45,657 bases of DNA, from NCBI GenBank assembly GCA_020444545.1, contig JAHLKT010000010.1, positions 1 through 45,657 on the forward strand. Reading direction: 5' to 3'. The position numbers and the translations under genes were made by a program. Source of the stretch: Desulfarculaceae bacterium. GTDB lineage: Bacteria > Desulfobacterota > Desulfarculia > Desulfarculales > Desulfarculaceae. The first letter of the stretch is position 1. Each line of letters starts with the position of its first letter. Of the stretch, positions 8,820-16,590 are shown piece by piece. The notes beneath the pieces are model-generated. The model worked only from the letters and a program-made list of their open reading frames with translations, was not told the DNA's origin and made no database searches.

Positions 8820-10235
8820 CTATTTGAAGCGGCTCTCCGCCTGGATGCCCAGGGCCTTCATCTTCTTCCACAGCGTCACCCGGCTAATGCCCAGGAGGCT
8901 CGCAGCCTCCTCGCGGCGGCCCTCGCTCTGGCGCAGGGCCGCGATGATGCGCTCGCGCTCTTCGTCCTCTTTGCCGCCCGCCCGGGACGGGGCGGTCTTG
9001 GCGGCCGGGTCCAAGGCCGGAGCCTCGCCGTGCAGGGTCTCGGGCAGATGCTCTGGCAGGATGATCCCACCGGGGCAGAGCACCACCGCGTACTCCAGGG
9101 CGTTGATCAACTCGCGCACATTGCCCGGCCAGGCATAGGCCATCATCAAATCCATGGCCCGCTTGTCCAGGCCGTGAATCTCCTTGCCGCTGCGTTGCAG
9201 TATGCGCTTGAGCAGGGTCTCCACCAACAGGGGCACGTCCTGACGGCGCTCGCGCAGGGCCGGGGTGTGGATGGGCACCACCGCCACTCTATAGTAAAGA
9301 TCCTCGCGGAAGCGGCCCTGGGCCACCAGCTCACGCAAGTCGCGGTGGGTGGCCGAGATGATGCGCACGTCCACCGGGATGGGGCGCAGGTCGCCCACCC
9401 GCTCGATGACCTTCTCTTGCAGCACCCTTAGCAGCTTCACCTGGGTGGCCGGGGGTAGGTCGCCCACCTCGTCCAAAAAGAAATCGCCCCCCTTGGCCGC
9501 CTCGAAGCGGCCCATGCGGTTGGAGTCCGCTCCGGTGAAGGCGCCCTTCACGTGGCCGAAGAGCTCGCTTTCCAGCACGTTCTCGTTGAGCGCCGCGCAG
9601 TTCACCTTGATCAGCGGCCCGCCCGAGCGGCGGCCCAAGCGGTGCAGGGCCTCGGCCACCATCTCCTTGCCCGTGCCGCTCTCCCCGGTGATGAGCACCG
9701 GCGCGTCGGAATCGGCCGCGCTCTCCACCAGGCTGAACAGGCTGAGCATGGCCGGCGAGCGCCCCACCATGCCTTGGAATTCCTGGTCCAGAGCCATCTG
9801 GCGGCGCAGGCTGACCAGCTCGCGCTCCCGGGCCACCACCTCGCTGAGGTCGGTGAGCGTCTCCACCCCGCCCATGGGCTGGCCCTCGTCGCCTTGGATC
9901 ACCGCCGCGTTCTTGACCACGTACAGCGGCGATCCGTCCTTTTTGCGCAGGGTGCAGCGGCAGCGCTTGATGGCCCCTTCCTTGAACAGGCCGCAGCGGG
10001 GCTCGCCTTTTTTGGTGCGCGGGTAGTCGCAGGAGTCGCACTCCAGCAGGGAGCAGGAGCGCCCCACCAGTTCGTCGGCGCTGTAGCCGGTGAGCTCCTC
10101 AAAGGCCGGGTTCACGCTGACGATGAGCCCGCCCGGGTCCACCACCATGAGCCCGTCCTGCATGGTGTTGATCACGGTGCGCCAGTATTGGTTGTACTCG
10201 TCGCCGGCTTTCAGGGGGGCCATTTTTCCCGCCAT
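8820..10235 (-). CDS. PAS-domain sigma-54-dependent transcriptional activator (Fis family)
   Basis: The domain order is an N-terminal PAS sensor, a central AAA+ domain and a C-terminal Fis-type HTH. Numbered from ATG 10235, Walker A GESGTGKE is at 184-191, the sigma-54 contact loop GAFTGA at 231-236, Walker B FFLDEVG at 252-258, and the HTH ends in [17 protein letters not shown]. The PAS part holds six cysteines within about 34 residues (C61, C66, C69, C81, C92, C94), which suggests a redox or metal sensor. An upstream in-frame TTG 10259 would overlap a dyad, so ATG 10235 or 10223 is preferred. The gene is divergent from an operon carrying a -24/-12 promoter, which it very likely activates. 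There is no receiver domain. Confidence 0.93.
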   Translation of the reverse strand: MAGKMAPLKAGDEYNQYWRTVINTMQDGLMVVDPGGLIVSVNPAFEELTGYSADELVGRSCSLLECDSCDYPRTKKGEPRCGLFKEGAIKRCRCTLRKKDGSPLYVVKNAAVIQGDEGQPMGGVETLTDLSEVVARERELVSLRRQMALDQEFQGMVGRSPAMLSLFSLVESAADSDAPVLITGESGTGKEMVAEALHRLGRRSGGPLIKVNCAALNENVLESELFGHVKGAFTGADSNRMGRFEAAKGGDFFLDEVGDLPPATQVKLLRVLQEKVIERVGDLRPIPVDVRIISATHRDLRELVAQGRFREDLYYRVAVVPIHTPALRERRQDVPLLVETLLKRILQRSGKEIHGLDKRAMDLMMAYAWPGNVRELINALEYAVVLCPGGIILPEHLPETLHGEAPALDPAAKTAPSRAGGKEDEERERIIAALRQSEGRREEAASLLGISRVTLWKKMKALGIQAESRFK

Positions 10236-10250
10236 GTTCGGGTAACGAAT

Positions 10251-10291
10251 GTTAATCAAATATTAACGCGAGTTCAGGGTTAAGTAAACTC
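10251..10291. promoter_or_regulatory. Candidate enhancer (UAS) for the sigma-54 activator
   Basis: There is a perfect dyad, GTTAAT and ATTAAC around five bases, at 10251-10267. A second weaker inverted repeat (GAGTT and AACTC, 12-base gap) lies at 10270-10291, with a further GGTTAA copy just after it. The first dyad centre is about 104 bases upstream of the -24 element at 10363, a usual enhancer distance. It sits beside the start of the sigma-54 activator gene, so autoregulation is possible. Binding is inferred, not shown. Confidence 0.5.
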
Positions 10292-10360
10292 TGGTTAAAG
10301 CGGCAACGAGCGCGAAATTTTAACTACCTAAAAACACAGCAAAACTAAGGCGGTCACTTT

Positions 10361-10377
10361 TTGGCACCGCTCTTGCT
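10361..10377 (+). promoter_or_regulatory. Sigma-54 (-24/-12) promoter
   Basis: TTGGCACCGCTCTTGCT matches the RpoN consensus, with GG at 10363-10364 (-24) and GC at 10375-10376 (-12) at the exact required spacing. The predicted transcript starts near 10388, just before a strong AAGGAGGT at 10395-10402 and the ATG at 10410. It faces the TusA/Hdr operon and lies divergent to the sigma-54 activator gene, which is strong contextual support. Confidence 0.85.
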
Positions 10378-10409
10378 CCTAATGGGGCCAACCCAAGGAG
10401 GTTCGGCCC

Positions 10410-10685
10410 ATGCCAACCAGCCCGGACAAATTCAACGTCACCGCGCGCATCGACACCCAGGGGCAGAGCGCCGCCTGGTCCATTCTCTGCGCCGAGCGGG
10501 CGGTTGAAGAACTGGAGCCGGGCCAGGTGCTGGAGGTGAGCATCAGCGACCCCCAGCTGGCCATCGACCTGCCGCGCATCCTGCATCAGCGGGGCGAGAT
10601 ATTGCTCTCCACCCCCCAGGAAGGCGGCGTTCGTTTGTACGTGCGGCGGAGCGCCAAAAGCGGCGGCCCGCAAAACATTGCTTGA
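10410..10685 (+). CDS. TusA-like protein lacking the catalytic cysteine
   Basis: This 91-residue protein aligns over its whole length with TusA/SirA sulfur carriers and with the next gene. IDTQGQSAAWSILCAERA (residues 14-31) matches the VDARGSACPGPLLEAKKA pattern of its neighbour. The invariant Cys-Pro dipeptide is replaced by Ala21-Ala22 and the second Pro by Ser; a lone Cys27 lies two turns later. It therefore cannot act as a normal persulfide carrier through the usual residue. It may be a regulatory, scaffold or hetero-partner version of the true TusA that follows. It is the first gene after the sigma-54 promoter and has an excellent ribosome-binding site. Confidence 0.75.
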   Translation: MPTSPDKFNVTARIDTQGQSAAWSILCAERAVEELEPGQVLEVSISDPQLAIDLPRILHQRGEILLSTPQEGGVRLYVRRSAKSGGPQNIA

Positions 10686-10703
10686 ATCCATAGGAGGAAG
10701 ACC

Positions 10704-10958
10704 ATGTCAGAGTTGCTCAGCGAAGTCCCCGAAACCGCTTCCAGTGTCGACGCGCGCGGCAGCGCCTGCCCCGGCCCCCTGCTTGAGGCCAAAAAGGCCA
10801 TCGGCAGCGTGATGGTGGGCGAGGTCCTGGAAGTCATGTCCAACGACCCGGGCACCAAGGACGACATTCCCATCTGGGCCAAGAAGGTGGGCCACGAGTA
10901 CCTGGGCCACGCCGAGGCCGACGGCTACGAGCGCATCTTCGTGCGCCGCCAGAAGTAA
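10704..10958 (+). CDS. TusA-family sulfur carrier protein
   Basis: This 84-residue protein has the canonical motif DARGSACPGPLLEAKKAI, with catalytic Cys22 followed by Pro. It then shows the typical VGEVLEVMSNDPGTKDDIPIWAKKVGH core of the two-layer alpha/beta fold. TusA proteins carry sulfur as a persulfide between cysteine desulfurases, DsrE-type proteins and target enzymes. AGGAGGA precedes the ATG, and the gene lies 18 bases after its cysteine-less paralog. Together with a DsrE-like gene in the same operon it suggests a sulfur or thiol relay feeding the Hdr-like proteins. This is inferred from family knowledge and gene order. Confidence 0.9.
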   Translation: MSELLSEVPETASSVDARGSACPGPLLEAKKAIGSVMVGEVLEVMSNDPGTKDDIPIWAKKVGHEYLGHAEADGYERIFVRRQK

Positions 10959-10963
10959 GCGCC

Positions 10964-11386
10964 ATGGACGCCTGCGCCAAGAAGCATCCCGTCCTGATCC
11001 TGGCCACCGAGGACTGCTCCTACCCCGGAGCCAACTCGGTGGGCCAGGCCCACCAGGGCTACCCGGACAACACCTATATCATCCGGACCCCCACGCCGGC
11101 CCTGTTCCCGGAGAAGTTCTATCTGGACTGCTTCGAAAAAGGCGTCGGCGGAATCATCATCATGTCCTGCGGGGTGGAGTGTCCCTACGAGGGCGCCTAT
11201 CCGGCCCTGGCCAAGCGGGTGGACCGCATCTACGCCTTGATGAAGGAAAAGGGCCTGGACATCCGGCGCCTGCGCCTGACCGCCATCTGCACGGTGTGCA
11301 ACCGCGCCTTCATCAAGGAGGTGAACCAAATGAGCCAGGTGGTGGAGGAGCTGGGAGCTCCGGGCAGCGAGGCCAAGGCGGCCTGA
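10964..11386 (+). CDS. MvhD/FlpD-like hydrogenase iron-sulfur subunit
   Basis: This 140-residue protein resembles the MvhD/FlpD family, which carries a [2Fe-2S] cluster and bridges HdrA to an electron-donating dehydrogenase. Cysteines lie in ATEDCSYPGAN near residue 19, in MSCGVECPYEG near 67-71 and in AICTVCNRAF near 107-110. The first site lacks the common CxxC form, so cluster ligation may differ. The start ATG is five bases after the TusA stop, and two HdrA-like genes follow. In methanogens and sulfate reducers this pairing marks flavin-based bifurcating Hdr complexes. No hydrogenase or formate dehydrogenase gene is visible nearby, so the partner is unknown. Confidence 0.83.
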   Translation: MDACAKKHPVLILATEDCSYPGANSVGQAHQGYPDNTYIIRTPTPALFPEKFYLDCFEKGVGGIIIMSCGVECPYEGAYPALAKRVDRIYALMKEKGLDIRRLRLTAICTVCNRAFIKEVNQMSQVVEELGAPGSEAKAA

Positions 11387-11410
11387 GCGGCCGGAAAGGG
11401 TTTGTGGGAA

Positions 11411-12718
11411 ATGGTAAGCATGGAAACTCAACAATTCGACAGCCTGGTGCTGGGCGGCGGCATAGCCGGCCTGGCCGCGGCCCTGGACCTGGCCGAGGCT
11501 GGCTACCGGGTGGCCGTGGTGGAGCGCGACGCCAGCATCGGCGGCAAGATGATCCGTTTGTCCAAGGTGTTTCCCACCCTGGACTGCGCCTCCTGCATCA
11601 CCACCCCCAAGATGGCCGCCGCGGCCCACCACCCCAACATCACCCTGTTCACCCTGTGCCGCCTGGAAGGGGCCGAGCGCGCGGAAGGCAAGCTCCGGGC
11701 GCGGGTGACCCAGCTGCCCCGCTACGTGGACCCGGCCAAATGCATCGGCTGCCGCCAGTGCGAGTACGAGTGCCCGGTGATGGTGGACGACCAGGAGCAG
11801 GGCGGCTTCACCGCGCGCAAGGCTATTTACATTCCTTTCTCCAACGCCATCCCCCAGCTGGCGCTCATCGACCGTGAGCACTGCATGATGTGCGGCAAGT
11901 GTTCCTCGGTGTGCCCCACCGGCGCGGTGAATCAGCTGATGCAGGAGGAGGAGTTCGTCATCGAGGCCGAGACCATGGTGCTCTCCACCGGCTTCGAGCT
12001 GATGGAAGACTTCCCGGAGCGGGCCTACGGCGCGCCCGGCCTGGGCGACAACGTGATCTCCAGCTTGCAGATGGAGCGCCTCCTGGCCCCGCACGGGCCT
12101 TACATGCGCGTGCTTAGGCCCGGGGACGGCAAGGAGCCCGAGTCCATCGCCTTTATTCAGTGCGCGGGCAGCCGCGATCTGCAACTGGGCAAGCCCTACT
12201 GCTCGCGGGTGTGCTGCATGTACGCCATCAAGCAGGCCATGCTGCTTTCGGGCGCGCTGCCCCTGGCCGACCTGACCATCTACTACATGGACATCCGGGC
12301 CTTCGGCAAAAACTACGAGCAGTTCTACATGAACGCCAAGGCCATGGGCGTGGAGTTCGTCAAGGCCAAGCCCATCATCGCGGGCAATAACCCCGACGGC
12401 TCGGTGGTGCTGCGCTACGAGGACCAGGAGGGCGGCACCGGAGCCCAGAGCCGCGAGCACGACCTGGTGGTGATGTCCCTGGCCATGCTGCCCGCCTTCC
12501 AACCCGAGGGCATCGTGCCGGTGAGCGCGGCGGGCGACGGCTTCCTGGACGTGCCCAGCCCCAAGCTGGCCCCGACTCTGACCGAGGCGCAAGGGGTCTT
12601 CACCTGCGGCGCGGCGGCCGGCCCCAAGGACATCGTGGACAGCATCGCCGAAGCGGGCGCGGCCGCATTGGGCGCGGCCAAGTACATGGCCGCTCAGCGC
12701 GGCGGCCAAGCGGCCTAG
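11411..12718 (+). CDS. HdrA-like FAD/iron-sulfur oxidoreductase (short form)
   Basis: The chosen start is ATG 11411, with GAAAGGG about ten bases upstream; ATG 11420 is an alternative. The 435-residue product has an FAD-binding GxGxxG-type motif in LGGGIAGLAAALDLA near residues 13-27. A DCASCITTPKM segment (C59, C62) and two [4Fe-4S] motifs, C111/C114/C117/C121 and C158/C161/C164/C168, follow. It resembles the QmoA/HdrA family that moves electrons between flavin and iron-sulfur clusters in the cytoplasm. The later YCSRVCCMYA segment is also typical of HdrA proteins. It is adjacent to MvhD-like and larger HdrA-like genes, so a multi-subunit complex is likely. Confidence 0.88.
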   Translation: MVSMETQQFDSLVLGGGIAGLAAALDLAEAGYRVAVVERDASIGGKMIRLSKVFPTLDCASCITTPKMAAAAHHPNITLFTLCRLEGAERAEGKLRARVTQLPRYVDPAKCIGCRQCEYECPVMVDDQEQGGFTARKAIYIPFSNAIPQLALIDREHCMMCGKCSSVCPTGAVNQLMQEEEFVIEAETMVLSTGFELMEDFPERAYGAPGLGDNVISSLQMERLLAPHGPYMRVLRPGDGKEPESIAFIQCAGSRDLQLGKPYCSRVCCMYAIKQAMLLSGALPLADLTIYYMDIRAFGKNYEQFYMNAKAMGVEFVKAKPIIAGNNPDGSVVLRYEDQEGGTGAQSREHDLVVMSLAMLPAFQPEGIVPVSAAGDGFLDVPSPKLAPTLTEAQGVFTCGAAAGPKDIVDSIAEAGAAALGAAKYMAAQRGGQAA

Positions 12719-12736
12719 CGGACGGGAGATAGATAG

Positions 12737-14632
12737 ATGAGCAAGCTTAACGAAGGCCAGGAGGCTCCCAAGATCGGGGTGTATGTCTGCCACTGCGGGG
12801 GCAACATCTCCGACCACGTGGAGATCGACAAGGTGGTGGAGCAGGCGGGCGGTCTGGCCAACGTGGCCGTGGCCCGCGACAACAGCTTCATGTGCTCCGA
12901 CCCCGGCCAGGAGATGATCATAGAAGACATCACCTCGGGCAAGGTGAACCGCATCGTGGTGGCCTCCTGCGCCCCGGCCCTGCACGAGGCCACCTTCCGG
13001 GGGGCCATCGCCCGGGCGGGGCTTAACCCCTACCTCTATGAGCACGCCAACATCCGGGAGCAGGTCTCCTGGGTGCACCATGGCGCGGGGGCCACGGACA
13101 AGGCCGCCGCCCTGGTGGCCGCCGCGGTGGGCAAGGCCGGCGAGCTGGAGGCCCTGGAGCCGATCCGGGTGGAGGCCGAGGCCCACGCCACGGTGATCGG
13201 CGGGGGCGTGGCCGGCCTGAGCGCGGCCCGCGACCTGGCCGCCCAGGGCCTTCGGGTGGCCCTGGTGGAAAAGAGCCCCTTCCTGGGCGGACAGGTGGCC
13301 CAGCTGGACAAGACCTTCCCCAGCAACGAGGGAGCGGGCGAGGTGCTATCCGCCCTGGCCGCGCAGGTGCTGGCCGACGAGCGCATCACGGTCTACACCT
13401 GCGCCGAGCTGGCCGAGTACTCGGGCTATGTGGGCAGCTTCAAGCTGAAGCTGAGGCGCACCCCGCCCGGCGGCGAGGCGCTGGAGCGCCTGAGCCTGGC
13501 CGCCGACGCCGCGCCGGGAGATTTCGTGCCCTTTGTGGGCGTGATCGCCGGGCCCGCGCCCGAGGCTGTCGAGGAGATGGAGTTGACCAGCGGGGCCATT
13601 GTCTTGGCCACCGGGTTCGAGCACTACACCCCGCCCCAGGGCGAGTACGCCTATGGCGAGCTGGGCGAGGTGATTACCTTGCCCGAGCTGATCCGGCTAA
13701 TGGCCGACGAGAGCGCCACGGGTGAAAAGCTCGTGGTGAACGGCAAGACCGTCAACAGCCTGGCCCTGATCCACTGTGTGGGCAGCCGGCAAATTCCGGG
13801 CGTGCATGAGCCCGGCCCCAGCGGCGAGCTCAACCAGCAATGCTCCCGGGTGTGCTGCACGGCCAGCCTGCAAGCGGCCTGCGAGCTGCGGGAGCGCTTC
13901 CCCGAGACCAACGTTTTCGAGTTCTATCGCGATATCCGAACCTATGGCCGGGGGCACGAGGATTATTACCTCAATGCCAGCCGCTCCGGCGTGGTCTTCG
14001 CGCGTTTCGCGCCCGAGGCCCCTCCCCGCATCGAGGCGGGCGGCGAGGACAGCGCCCTCACCGTGACCGTGCCGGATCTGCTCTTGGCCGGCGAGGAGCT
14101 GGCCATCGGGGTGGACCTGGTGGTGCTGGCCGTGGGCATGGAACCCCGCGACAACCAGGAGCTGGTGGAAAAGATGAAGCTGCCCCTGGGCGCGGACCGC
14201 TTCCTCCTGGAGGTGCATCCCAAGCTGCGGCCCGTGGAGCTGCCCGCGGCGGGCATCTATCTGGCCGGGGCCTGCCAGGCGCCCATGGACAGCAGCGAGG
14301 CGGCCAACGCGGCCGGTGCGGCCGCGGCCAAGGCCGGGGCCATCCTCAGCGCCGGGTTCGTGGAGTTGGACCCCTTTGTGGCCGAGATCGACTCGGACAA
14401 GTGCGTGGGCTCCGGGGCCTGTATGGAAGCCTGCCTTGCCGAGGGGGCCATCGAGATGGTCGACACCCCGGCGGGCCAGCGGGCCCAAGTCAACCCGGCC
14501 CTGTGCATGGGCTGCGGGGTGTGCGTGGCCGCCTGCGAGCAGAACGCCATCGAGCTCTCCGGCTGGACCCTGGGGCAATACGAGGCCATGGTCGACGCCA
14601 TCGTGGCCCAAACCGCGTCGCAAGGAGCGTGA
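12737..14632 (+). CDS. HdrA-like FAD-dependent heterodisulfide reductase subunit A (long form)
   Basis: This 631-residue protein has the HdrA N-terminal YVCHCGGNISD segment near residues 16-26, an FAD motif VIGGGVAGLSAARDLA near 154, a QQCSRVCCTASLQ segment, and a C-terminal ferredoxin domain. The last [4Fe-4S] motif is complete (C590, C593, C596, C600). The preceding one is altered to C556-V-G-S559-G-A-C562-x3-C566, so its second ligand is Ser, which could give a three-Cys or shifted-potential cluster. HdrA is the flavin site of electron bifurcation in heterodisulfide reductases. GGGAGA precedes the ATG. Together with the short HdrA, MvhD-like and HdrD-like proteins it suggests a cytoplasmic electron-confurcating complex. 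Confidence 0.9.
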   Translation: MSKLNEGQEAPKIGVYVCHCGGNISDHVEIDKVVEQAGGLANVAVARDNSFMCSDPGQEMIIEDITSGKVNRIVVASCAPALHEATFRGAIARAGLNPYLYEHANIREQVSWVHHGAGATDKAAALVAAAVGKAGELEALEPIRVEAEAHATVIGGGVAGLSAARDLAAQGLRVALVEKSPFLGGQVAQLDKTFPSNEGAGEVLSALAAQVLADERITVYTCAELAEYSGYVGSFKLKLRRTPPGGEALERLSLAADAAPGDFVPFVGVIAGPAPEAVEEMELTSGAIVLATGFEHYTPPQGEYAYGELGEVITLPELIRLMADESATGEKLVVNGKTVNSLALIHCVGSRQIPGVHEPGPSGELNQQCSRVCCTASLQAACELRERFPETNVFEFYRDIRTYGRGHEDYYLNASRSGVVFARFAPEAPPRIEAGGEDSALTVTVPDLLLAGEELAIGVDLVVLAVGMEPRDNQELVEKMKLPLGADRFLLEVHPKLRPVELPAAGIYLAGACQAPMDSSEAANAAGAAAAKAGAILSAGFVELDPFVAEIDSDKCVGSGACMEACLAEGAIEMVDTPAGQRAQVNPALCMGCGVCVAACEQNAIELSGWTLGQYEAMVDAIVAQTASQGA

Positions 14633-14634
14633 TC

Positions 14635-14928
14635 ATGACTCCCGAAGAACGCAAGGCGGCCCTCAAGGCCCTGAAGCAAGAGCGGTCCGAGGCCATCAAG
14701 GCCAACGCGGCCCAGGCCAAGCACCAGAGAAAAGACATGGGCCTGATCCGCGAACGCCTGGCCCAAGGACCGGCCACCGCGCCCGAGATCGCCGAGGCCA
14801 CCGGCCTGAGCCCCAAGCAGGCCATGTGGTATCTGGCGGCCATGCGCAAGTACGGCCAGGTAAACGAGGCCGCCAAAAGCGGCGACTTTTTCAACTATGA
14901 GCTTAGCTCCCCGGCCGAGGCTTGCTGA
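14635..14928 (+). CDS. Small winged helix-turn-helix-like protein
   Basis: The ATG lies two bases after the HdrA stop, so expression is coupled. The 97-residue product begins with a highly charged helical segment (ERKAALKALKQERSEAIKANA). A probable winged helix follows, with GPATAPEIAEATGLSPKQAMWYLAAMRKYGQVNEA (residues about 42-76). The helix-turn-helix resembles those used to bind DNA, but small domains of this type also occur in redox operons with no proven regulatory role. It could autoregulate the Hdr/TusA operon. I do not recognise a named family beyond the fold. Confidence 0.7.
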   Translation: MTPEERKAALKALKQERSEAIKANAAQAKHQRKDMGLIRERLAQGPATAPEIAEATGLSPKQAMWYLAAMRKYGQVNEAAKSGDFFNYELSSPAEAC

Positions 14929-14972
14929 GGAGCTGGGCAACAAAACCGCATTAATTGGAAAGGAAACATCTC

Positions 14973-15344
14973 ATGTCCGAGCAGACTGAAAAGATCGTCT
15001 ACATCTCCACCAATGGCCCCGAGAACCCGGAGAAAGCCTCCCTGCCTTTCGTGCTGGCCAACGCGGCCATGGCCATGGAAGTGGAGGCGGTGGTGGCCTT
15101 GCAGGGCGTGGCCGTGACCCTGGCCAAGGAAGGCTGCTTGCAGCACGTCTTCGCCGCCGGGCTGCCCCCGCTCAAGGAGCTGGTGGAAAACTTCCTGGCC
15201 CAGGGCGGCCGCCTCATGGTCTGCGTGCCCTGCATCCGCGAGCGCAAGATCGACGAAGCCGACCTGATCCAGGGCGTGGAGATGATGGCCGCGGCCAAGC
15301 TGACCGCCGAGATCCTCGAAGCCAACGCCACCCTGGTCTACTAG
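14973..15344 (+). CDS. DsrE-family sulfur-relay protein
   Basis: The ATG at 14973 is preceded by GGAAAGGAAA, a better start than the upstream in-frame TTG. The 123-residue product has the alpha/beta DsrE pattern: IVYISTNGPENPEKASLPFVLANAA, a hydrophobic strand, then FLAQGGRLMVCVPCIRERKI. Cysteines at 55, 84 and 87 include a CxxC in the expected loop. DsrE-type proteins bind or transfer sulfane sulfur and often pair with TusA. Its place between HdrA-like and HdrD-like genes fits a sulfur-carrier role for the complex. It lacks DsrF/DsrH neighbours, so it is not the classical sulfur-oxidation trio. Confidence 0.8.
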   Translation: MSEQTEKIVYISTNGPENPEKASLPFVLANAAMAMEVEAVVALQGVAVTLAKEGCLQHVFAAGLPPLKELVENFLAQGGRLMVCVPCIRERKIDEADLIQGVEMMAAAKLTAEILEANATLVY

Positions 15345-15379
15345 AACCCGCCGCGTTAGCGCGGCCCAAGGAGCCAGCC

Positions 15380-16528
15380 ATGGCAGAGTTCCCCTTTTTG
15401 GAAGTAAACGAGGCTATCCGGCTATATGGCGGCGAGGACCTGAACGCCTGCATGCAGTGCGGTCTGTGCGCTTCGCTTTGCCCCTGGCGGGAGGTGGAGA
15501 GCCCCTTCTTCGCCCGCCAGATGATCCGCCTGGGGCAGCTGGGCCTGGAAGGCTACGAGTCCGACGAGGTGCTCTTCGGCTGCACCACCTGCAACAAGTG
15601 CGTGATCAACTGCCCCCGCGAGGTGGACATTATCGGGATCATGCGCGCCATGCGGGCCATGGTGGCCGAGGCGGGCATTCGGCCCGAGCCCCTCAAGACG
15701 GCCAGCGGATCTTGCCACGCCAACGGCAACCCCTGGTCCGGCAAGCGGGAGGACCGCCTGGCCTGGGCCAAGGGCCTGGAGGTGCCGGCCTACGGTCCCG
15801 ACACCGAGTACCTTTTGTTCGTGTGCTGCACCTCTTGCTACGACCAGCGCAGCCAGAAGATCGCGCGCAGCGTGGCCCGTCTGTTGGACGCGGCCGGGGT
15901 CTCCTGGGGCGTCATCGGCGCGGAGGAGAGCTGCTGCGGCGAGAGCATCCGGAAAAGCGGCGACGAGGAGCTGTTCTCGAAGCTGGCCGGAGCCAACGTG
16001 GAGCTGTTCAACCGGCACGGGGTCAAGAAGATCATCACCACCAGCCCCCACTGCCTCAAGACCTTTAGCGCCGATTACCCCGAGCTGGGCGGCGATTACG
16101 AGGTGATCCACTCCAGCCAGCTCCTGGCCCGCCTGGCGGCCGAAGGCAAGCTGAAGCTCAGGGGCGGCGACGGCCGCAAGGTGGCCTTCCACGACCCCTG
16201 TTATCTGGGGCGCCACAGCGGGGTGTTCGAAGAACCCCGCGAGCTGCTCACGGCAGCGGGCGCGGAGGTGGTTGCTCTGCCCCGGGAGAAGGATTTCTCC
16301 CTGTGCTGTGGCGGGGGCGGCGGCCGGGTGTGGATGGAAACTCCCCGGGAGCAGCGTTTCAGCGTGCTCCGGGTGAACGAAGCGGCCTCGGCCGGGGCCG
16401 AGGTGCTGGCGACCTCCTGCCCCTATTGCATCTCCCTGTTGGAAGACAGCCAAAAGACCGAGGGGCTTAGCGAGAGCCTCGAGGTTTTGGAGCTGAGCGA
16501 GCTGCTGGCCCAAAACCTGGCCGACTAA
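15380..16528 (+). CDS. HdrD/HdrB-C-like iron-sulfur protein with CCG domains
   Basis: This 382-residue protein has two [4Fe-4S] motifs at its N-terminus: C24/C27/C30/C34 and C68/C71/C74/C78. Two CCG domains follow. The first has ESCCGES and SPHC, the second HDPCYLGRH, SLCCGGGGG and SCPYC. This order matches HdrD, or HdrC fused to HdrB, whose noncubane cluster pair reduces disulfides of cofactor thiols. No membrane partner such as HdrE is nearby, so the complex is likely soluble. AAGGAG precedes the ATG. In this operon it could reduce a disulfide or persulfide held by the TusA or DsrE proteins, which would be new chemistry; this is an inference. Confidence 0.87.
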   Translation: MAEFPFLEVNEAIRLYGGEDLNACMQCGLCASLCPWREVESPFFARQMIRLGQLGLEGYESDEVLFGCTTCNKCVINCPREVDIIGIMRAMRAMVAEAGIRPEPLKTASGSCHANGNPWSGKREDRLAWAKGLEVPAYGPDTEYLLFVCCTSCYDQRSQKIARSVARLLDAAGVSWGVIGAEESCCGESIRKSGDEELFSKLAGANVELFNRHGVKKIITTSPHCLKTFSADYPELGGDYEVIHSSQLLARLAAEGKLKLRGGDGRKVAFHDPCYLGRHSGVFEEPRELLTAAGAEVVALPREKDFSLCCGGGGGRVWMETPREQRFSVLRVNEAASAGAEVLATSCPYCISLLEDSQKTEGLSESLEVLELSELLAQNLAD

Positions 16529-16540
16529 CCGGACCGAGGG

Positions 16541-16565
16541 GCGGACCGGGGCGGGCCCGGTCCGC
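16541..16565 (+). terminator. Strong hairpin between the HdrD-like and DUF1638 genes
   Basis: There is a perfect 10-base inverted repeat (GCGGACCGGG and CCCGGTCCGC) with a five-base loop. No T-run follows, so full termination is unlikely. It may attenuate transcription or protect the upstream mRNA from 3' decay, giving less DUF1638 product than Hdr proteins. Confidence 0.45.
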
Positions 16566-16590
16566 TCCGCCCTTTGCAAGGGAGCACAAC

